A stretch of DNA of 10,900 nucleotides from Chlorobiota bacterium (lineage in GTDB: Bacteria; Bacteroidota; Bacteroidia; Flavobacteriales; Flavobacteriaceae): NCBI GenBank assembly GCA_013153655.1, contig JAADEB010000108.1:1-10900 (forward strand), read 5' to 3'. The position numbers and the translations under genes were made by a program. This document shows positions 7,149 to 10,900 of this stretch, in pieces (positions within the stretch are counted from its first letter, which is position 1; each line of letters opens with the position of its first letter). The notes beneath the pieces were generated by a model. It made no database searches, was not told the DNA's origin, and saw only the letters and a program-made list of their open reading frames with translations.

Positions 7149-8522
7149 TCACCATTCCCCTTCGGCTCCGTGCCATTTCCGGTAGCTGCGAACGGCCTGG
7201 CGGTCCGAGAGGCTTCCGATGTACAGGGCCGTATAAAGGAGCTTATGGTAATCGTTGTCTCCTTGGGCGGCTTGACGGTAGGCTTCGGGCATGAGTAAAT
7301 AATATTGCTTGTGTTTGTCCGGGTGGAAGACGGCGGCGGTAAATTTCTTCAAAAGGAAAGGCAGGATGTTTTTGCCGGCGGCTTCTTTTTCCAGGACCGC
7401 CGGATGGTGGTAGATGCGTTGGATGCTTATTTTTTCGATTTCTTTCAAAATGTGGCGAGTTGGCGGGGGCAACACGGAAGTAAGCGACTTGTCGAAGTTT
7501 CCGTTGAGGATTTCTTCTTCGTTTTGCCGGAAGGCATCCACCACGAGGTGTACCAGGGTATTGATGGCCGTGGCGCGCATGTAGGCGATTCGTTGCCGGT
7601 CGCCGGGGATTTTGTTTAAGTAGGAGGCGTAATTTTCGGGCATTTTTCCCGTGCGGATCAAGGGATCCAAAAGGCCGAAAATATGTTCATAGCCGATACG
7701 GTCCAGGTGATAACCGTCTTCCAGGTCGATGATGGAGTAACATATGTCGTCGGCGGCTTCGGTCAGAAAGACCAAAGGATGGCGTTTCCAGGCCTTGCCG
7801 TCGGGGCTGTGTTGGGGAATAAGATGTAGCGCTTGGGCAATTTCTTCGAAAGTTTCGGCGCCGGCTTGGAAAAAGCCGTATTTTTTCAGACTTTTGCGAC
7901 CTTCGTCTTTTCGAACGGGCAGACTTTCCTTGGGATATTTCACAAAGGCTCCATAGGTTCCCAGGCTGAGGCGCAAGCCGCCCCGAAACGGACTGCGCGG
8001 ATCGATGGTGTGGGAGAGAATATGAAAACCGGCGGCATTTCCTTCAAAATTTTGCAAGTCGGCACGTTGCTTGTCCGTGAGGTTTTCCATGTAGGGTTCC
8101 GCTTCCGGGGAGCGGAAAAAAGATGAAATGGCCACTTCACCTTGATGGCCGAAGGGAGGATTACCGATATCATGGGCAAGGGCCGCCGCCGCCACCATAA
8201 AGGCAAAATCATTGGCATCCATATTCAGTTCCTCCATCAATGCGGGATATTGTTGTTGGAGATATTCTCCCAACATATATCCCAGTGAACGCCCTGCGGA
8301 CGATGTTTCGAGGCTGTGGGTCAGTCGGTTGCGAATACTTTCGCGGTCGGGGAAGGGGAGTACTTGGGTTTTGTTTTGCAACTGCCGGAAGGGTTCGGCA
8401 AACACAATACGATCGAAATCGCGTTGGAAGGAGGAGCGCACGCCGTCGCTTTGCGTACCGGTCTTTCCCAGGCGCAAGTGAGCGTTTTTCAGGTAGCGGT
8501 ACCAATGTTCGGCCTTAGTCAT
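7149..8522 (-). CDS. dgt: Deoxyguanosinetriphosphate triphosphohydrolase (dGTPase), HD domain
   Basis: It hydrolyses dGTP (and in many relatives other dNTPs) to the nucleoside and triphosphate, tuning dNTP pools in the cytoplasm. From ATG 8520-8522 the product is 457 aa. The metal-binding HD set is visible: His69 in RLTHSLETS, His117-Asp118 in AAALAHDIGNPPFGHQGE, and Asp258/Asp259 in LTEAADDICYSIIDLEDG. RSSFQRDFDRIVFAEPFRQL is the usual N-terminal motif, and NFEGNAAGFH follows the HD motif. The frame remains open upstream to 8639, but those 39 codons lie inside murA and are low-complexity, so they are not part of the protein. The chosen ATG overlaps the end of murA by 8 bases (8515-8522), which suggests translational coupling and places dgt last in the DUF4290-murA-dgt operon. 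Confidence 0.92.
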   Translation of the reverse strand: MTKAEHWYRYLKNAHLRLGKTGTQSDGVRSSFQRDFDRIVFAEPFRQLQNKTQVLPFPDRESIRNRLTHSLETSSAGRSLGYMLGEYLQQQYPALMEELNMDANDFAFMVAAAALAHDIGNPPFGHQGEVAISSFFRSPEAEPYMENLTDKQRADLQNFEGNAAGFHILSHTIDPRSPFRGGLRLSLGTYGAFVKYPKESLPVRKDEGRKSLKKYGFFQAGAETFEEIAQALHLIPQHSPDGKAWKRHPLVFLTEAADDICYSIIDLEDGYHLDRIGYEHIFGLLDPLIRTGKMPENYASYLNKIPGDRQRIAYMRATAINTLVHLVVDAFRQNEEEILNGNFDKSLTSVLPPPTRHILKEIEKISIQRIYHHPAVLEKEAAGKNILPFLLKKFTAAVFHPDKHKQYYLLMPEAYRQAAQGDNDYHKLLYTALYIGSLSDRQAVRSYRKWHGAEGEW

Positions 8523-9825
8523 CCACGCGGCGTATTTGGGCGCCCAGGGCGCGCAGTTTTTCGTCGATGGCTTCGTAGCCGCGGTCGATTTGTTGGATAT
8601 TGTGGATATGGCTGGTTCCTTGGGCCGAGAGGGCGGCAATCAGCAGTGAAATACCCGCACGAATATCGGGCGAAACCATACGTACGCCACGCAACGGCAC
8701 TTCATGGTTCAAGCCGGAAACATGCGCACGGTGCGGGTCGCAAAGCACGATTTCGGCGCCCATGTCGATAAGGCGGTCTACAAAAAACAGACGGCTTTCG
8801 AACATTTTTTGGTGAACAAGCAAATTGCCTTTGGCCTGAATGGCCGTTACCAAAACGATGCTGAGGAGGTCGGGCGTAAAACCGGGCCATGGAGCGTCGT
8901 AAATGGTAAGCACCGAACCGTCGATAAAGGTTTGGATTTCGTAATGTTCCTGTTCGGGAATGTGAATATCGTCGCCTTCGATATCGAACCGGATACCCAG
9001 TTTGCGAAAAGTATCGGGAATTTGTCCCAAATTTTCCACCGAGGCATTTTTGATGCGGATATCGGAGCGGGTCATGGCGGCCAGGCCGATCCAGCTACCT
9101 ACTTCAATCATGTCGGGCAGGATACGGTGTTCGGTGCCGCCCAGTTTTTCCACCCCTTCGATGGTGAGGAGGTTGGAACCGATGCCGGAAATTTTGGCAC
9201 CCATCCGGTTGAGCATCTTGGAGAGTTGCTGGATGTACGGCTCGCAGGCGGCATTGTAGATGGTGGTTTTGCCCTTGGCCAGGGAAGCGGCCATAAGCAG
9301 GTTGGCCGTTCCGGTAACCGAGGCTTCGGGAAGCAGGACGTAACCTCCTTCCAGGCGTTCGGCTTCCACACCGTAGAAGTTTTCATCCCGGTTGAAACGG
9401 AAGGATGCTCCCAGCTTTTTAAAACCTTCGAAATGGGTATCCAGGCGTCGACGTCCGATTTTATCACCTCCGGGTTTGGGCAAGAAGGCGCGTCCGAAAC
9501 GGGCCAACAACGGTCCCATAATCATCACCGAGCCGCGAATGCCCGAGGCCTTGGCACGATACTCGTCCGAAATGAGGTAATCGGGGTTGATTTCATCGGC
9601 TTGGAACACATAGGTTCCTTTGGCGCGCCGGCTCACTTTAACCCCCATATCCATGAGGATTTCAATGAGCTTGTGTACGTCCAGGATTTCCGGGACGTTG
9701 GATATCACCACCTCTTCGTCGGTGAGCAGGACGGCGGAAATAACTTGCAGGGCTTCGTTTTTGGCTCCTTGCGGCGTAATGTCACCTCTAAGCCGGTGAC
9801 CGCCTTCGATGATGAAAGTTCCCAT
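8515..9825 (-). CDS. murA: UDP-N-acetylglucosamine 1-carboxyvinyltransferase, Asp-type active site
   Basis: MurA transfers enolpyruvate from PEP to UDP-GlcNAc, the first committed step of peptidoglycan synthesis in the cytoplasm. At 436 aa it is full length. The start (GGHRLRGDITPQGAKNEAL) carries catalytic Lys22 and Asn23. Later come FTPDL with the conserved Asp319 and SPDIRAGISLL with Arg389. The active-site loop reads KPGGDKIGRRRLDTH: where E. coli MurA has Cys115 in GGC, this protein has Asp121. The same change is known from mycobacteria and other naturally fosfomycin-resistant MurA enzymes, because fosfomycin alkylates that Cys. I therefore infer intrinsic resistance with retained activity. 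I recall that Asp is common in Bacteroidota MurA. Its ATG shares one base with the upstream DUF4290 stop (TAATG arrangement) and its stop overlaps the dgt start, so all three are tightly coupled. Confidence 0.95.
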   Translation of the reverse strand: MGTFIIEGGHRLRGDITPQGAKNEALQVISAVLLTDEEVVISNVPEILDVHKLIEILMDMGVKVSRRAKGTYVFQADEINPDYLISDEYRAKASGIRGSVMIMGPLLARFGRAFLPKPGGDKIGRRRLDTHFEGFKKLGASFRFNRDENFYGVEAERLEGGYVLLPEASVTGTANLLMAASLAKGKTTIYNAACEPYIQQLSKMLNRMGAKISGIGSNLLTIEGVEKLGGTEHRILPDMIEVGSWIGLAAMTRSDIRIKNASVENLGQIPDTFRKLGIRFDIEGDDIHIPEQEHYEIQTFIDGSVLTIYDAPWPGFTPDLLSIVLVTAIQAKGNLLVHQKMFESRLFFVDRLIDMGAEIVLCDPHRAHVSGLNHEVPLRGVRMVSPDIRAGISLLIAALSAQGTSHIHNIQQIDRGYEAIDEKLRALGAQIRRVDD

Positions 9826-10547
9826 TAGCGTCGGTTGTTGCGTTTGTTGGATTTATGATGATGATGTTTCTTTTTCTTGTAGAACAATTGATCTTTGCGC
9901 AGCAGTTCGTCTGTATCGGGTTTTAAGTCGATTTTTCCGTTGGAGAGTTCATAAAGATGACGGAAAATAATGGCGTCGTCCACGCTTTCCTTGTTCCATT
10001 TCAAGTAATTTTTCTTCATATGGTTGGCGATGGTCATAATGAGCATACGCCGGGTTTCTTCGTCACCGTCCCATTCCACGGCTTTGCGAATCAGGTCGTA
10101 GATAATATGGCCGTAGTATCGGTATTTGTAACCTTTGCGAGGGTAGGGCAGACGGTCGGGTTTTTGGTGGATTTTTTCGGGAGTGGGTTTTTCGTAGGGT
10201 GTGTCAACATCCAGGTCGAAACCGGCCATGATAAAGAGGTGATCCCATAATTTATGTTGAAAATCGGGAACATCGCGCAAGGATTTGTTTTTCAATCCCA
10301 TAAGACGAATTATTTCTTTGGCGTAAAAATTTCTTTTGTCCCGGTCTTCAATGGTTTTGAGATAATCCACCAATTGGTGAATCATACGGCCGTATTCGGG
10401 GATTTTCAGGGGTTTCAGATTGGTGTTGTAATGGATGTCGATAAATTCGGGATTGCCCTTGGTTTGCATTTCGATAATAAGTTCATCGATTTGCTCGTCC
10501 ACGTGGCGGTTGTCGGAGTTCTTTTTTTGTTGCTTCAAATCTTCCAT
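9825..10547 (-). CDS. DUF4290 family protein, first gene of the murA operon
   Basis: The 240-aa product contains the DUF4290 domain (about residues 33-210). It is recognisable from YNTNLKPLKIPEYGRMIHQL, KTIEDRDKRNFYAKEIIRLM, FQHKLWDHLFIMAGFDLDVD and YPYEK-type segments (here TPYEKPTP). The family is uncharacterised, essentially confined to Bacteroidota, and typically sits next to murA, which suggests a link to cell-wall precursor synthesis (inference). There is no signal peptide or membrane segment, so it is probably cytoplasmic. The C-terminus is a low-complexity basic/His tail (KKKKHHHHKSNKRNNRR) that could bind nucleic acid, acidic partners or metal. The frame extends to a TTG at 10571, but the ATG at 10545-10547 is the better start. 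The stop overlaps the murA ATG by one base. Confidence 0.9.
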   Translation of the reverse strand: MEDLKQQKKNSDNRHVDEQIDELIIEMQTKGNPEFIDIHYNTNLKPLKIPEYGRMIHQLVDYLKTIEDRDKRNFYAKEIIRLMGLKNKSLRDVPDFQHKLWDHLFIMAGFDLDVDTPYEKPTPEKIHQKPDRLPYPRKGYKYRYYGHIIYDLIRKAVEWDGDEETRRMLIMTIANHMKKNYLKWNKESVDDAIIFRHLYELSNGKIDLKPDTDELLRKDQLFYKKKKHHHHKSNKRNNRR

Positions 10548-10771
10548 AATTCCATGTTTTTTAATCGTCAAAAAGCCTTTTTGTTCGCTTGTGCGGAATG
10601 AAGGCGAATGAATATACCGAATAATATGCGTCGAGTAAAGGTTTTCAAACGGTACCTCTGTTAGAAATCGAATATGCTCGCATTGCGTTCAAAGGAGTTT
10701 TCCGGTTATGTTTTAAAATCATGTGATTTTCAAAAGAAAATCGCGGCCCTAACTGGGCTTGTCTTTTTGAT
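10548..10771 (-). promoter_or_regulatory. Long structured leader of the DUF4290-murA-dgt operon
   Basis: From the inferred start near 10772 to ATG 10547 there are about 225 untranslated bases. In transcript order they hold a short hairpin GCCC-AGTTA-GGGC (10758-10746), a 7-bp hairpin GATTTTC-TTTT-GAAAATC (10742-10725), and an overlapping palindromic stem AAAATCA/TGATTTT (10730-10715). The last two share bases 10725-10730 and cannot form together. I recognise no known riboswitch. The extent depends on the inferred promoter. Confidence 0.4.
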
Positions 10772-10778
10772 TCGATTA

Positions 10779-10786
10779 CAAATATA
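10779..10786 (-). promoter_or_regulatory. -7 box of the DUF4290-murA-dgt operon
   Basis: On the minus strand TATATTTG matches TAnnTTTG exactly. The -33 region has only a TTA (TTACCC) about 21 bases upstream. It is the best minus-strand promoter candidate upstream of DUF4290, though the leader it implies is long. Confidence 0.5.
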
Positions 10787-10795
10787 GGGATTTCC

Positions 10796-10900
10796 GTTGA
10801 ATCGGGTAATTCTGTTGAATAGTTGAAGAGTTGAATAGATTTGTTAAACCGTGCAACCGTTAAATCGTTAAACCGATTTTTTCCAGTCGAACAGTTGAAT
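10796..10900 (-). repeat. Array of degenerate 8-bp repeats, consensus NNTTYAAC, upstream of the operon promoter
   Basis: On the minus strand the units are a partial TTCAAC at the right edge, then TGTTCGAC, a spacer, then GGTTTAAC, GATTTAAC, GGTTGCAC, GGTTTAAC (contiguous, 10874-10843), a 5-base spacer, then TATTCAAC, TCTTCAAC, TATTCAAC (contiguous, 10837-10814), and an isolated GATTCAAC (10803-10796). That is ten units sharing NNTTYAAC with few mismatches. The array ends 9 bases before the -7 box and continues past the right edge. It is non-coding. Confidence 0.65.

Noticed and set aside
8523..8639. N-terminal extension of dgt by 39 codons
   Set aside because: It lies wholly inside murA, is Pro/Ser/Thr/Lys-rich with no family similarity, and a normal dgt start lies at 8522.
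8704..9828. 374-codon plus-strand open frame across murA
   Set aside because: It is fully antisense to murA, matches no family I know, and has no promoter or conserved motif; a shadow frame.
10645..10722. 25-codon minus-strand small frame in the operon leader (ATG 10722, TGA 10645)
   Set aside because: It could be a leader peptide, but it shows no run of regulatory codons and no recognisable motif; length is within chance expectation.
10746..10768. GCCC/GGGC hairpin followed by TTGTCTTTTT, a plus-strand terminator look-alike
   Set aside because: No plus-strand gene lies upstream for several kilobases, and the stem has only 4 bp.
1..10900. Mobile element, CRISPR, defence, toxin-antitoxin or tRNA/rRNA content
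   Set aside because: All long coding frames are explained by housekeeping or envelope families, and the repeats are short simple-sequence types without spacers or flanking transposase genes.

Overview
The window looks like ordinary core chromosome of a Bacteroidota member, most likely a flavobacterium-like lineage. Four things point there. A DUF4290 gene sits directly upstream of murA. The MutS2-type ATPase lacks a C-terminal Smr nuclease domain. Two intergenic regions carry exact matches to the Bacteroidota -7 promoter box TAnnTTTG, and starts lack Shine-Dalgarno sequences. The OmpA-like and helix-hairpin-helix membrane proteins form a pair I associate with flavobacteria. The assignment rests on family recognition, not on a search.

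Layout. Positions 1-1130 (minus) hold the first ~376 codons of a secreted C69-type dipeptidase that runs off the left edge. Positions 1279-2799 (minus) encode histidine ammonia-lyase (hutH). An AT-rich divergent intergenic region (about 2800-3005) separates it from a two-gene plus-strand unit: an N-terminally anchored OmpA-like protein (3006-3920) and a small membrane-anchored coiled-coil/HhH protein (3943-4530), ending in a hairpin terminator. A good -7 box precedes mutS2 (4682-6832, plus). A 316-base convergent intergenic region containing short tandem repeats follows. Positions 7149-10547 (minus) are a tightly overlapping operon read right to left: DUF4290, murA, dgt. It has a long, structured leader, an exact -7 box at 10779-10786, and an array of degenerate 8-bp repeats upstream of that box that reaches the right edge.

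How the genes fit together. MurA makes the first committed peptidoglycan precursor, Dgt hydrolyses dNTPs, and DUF4290 is an uncharacterised partner conserved beside murA. The OmpA-like protein probably binds peptidoglycan from a membrane anchor, and its neighbour places an HhH domain at the inner membrane. HutH starts histidine breakdown and the C69 enzyme degrades dipeptides, so the left end is amino-acid/peptide catabolism, although no other hut gene is visible.

I see no phage, IS, CRISPR, toxin-antitoxin or defence genes, and no RNA genes. The items most worth a second look are the octamer repeats shared by two intergenic regions (one next to the operon promoter), the degenerate duplicated OmpA-like domain with its HhH partner, and the natural Cys-to-Asp substitution in MurA.
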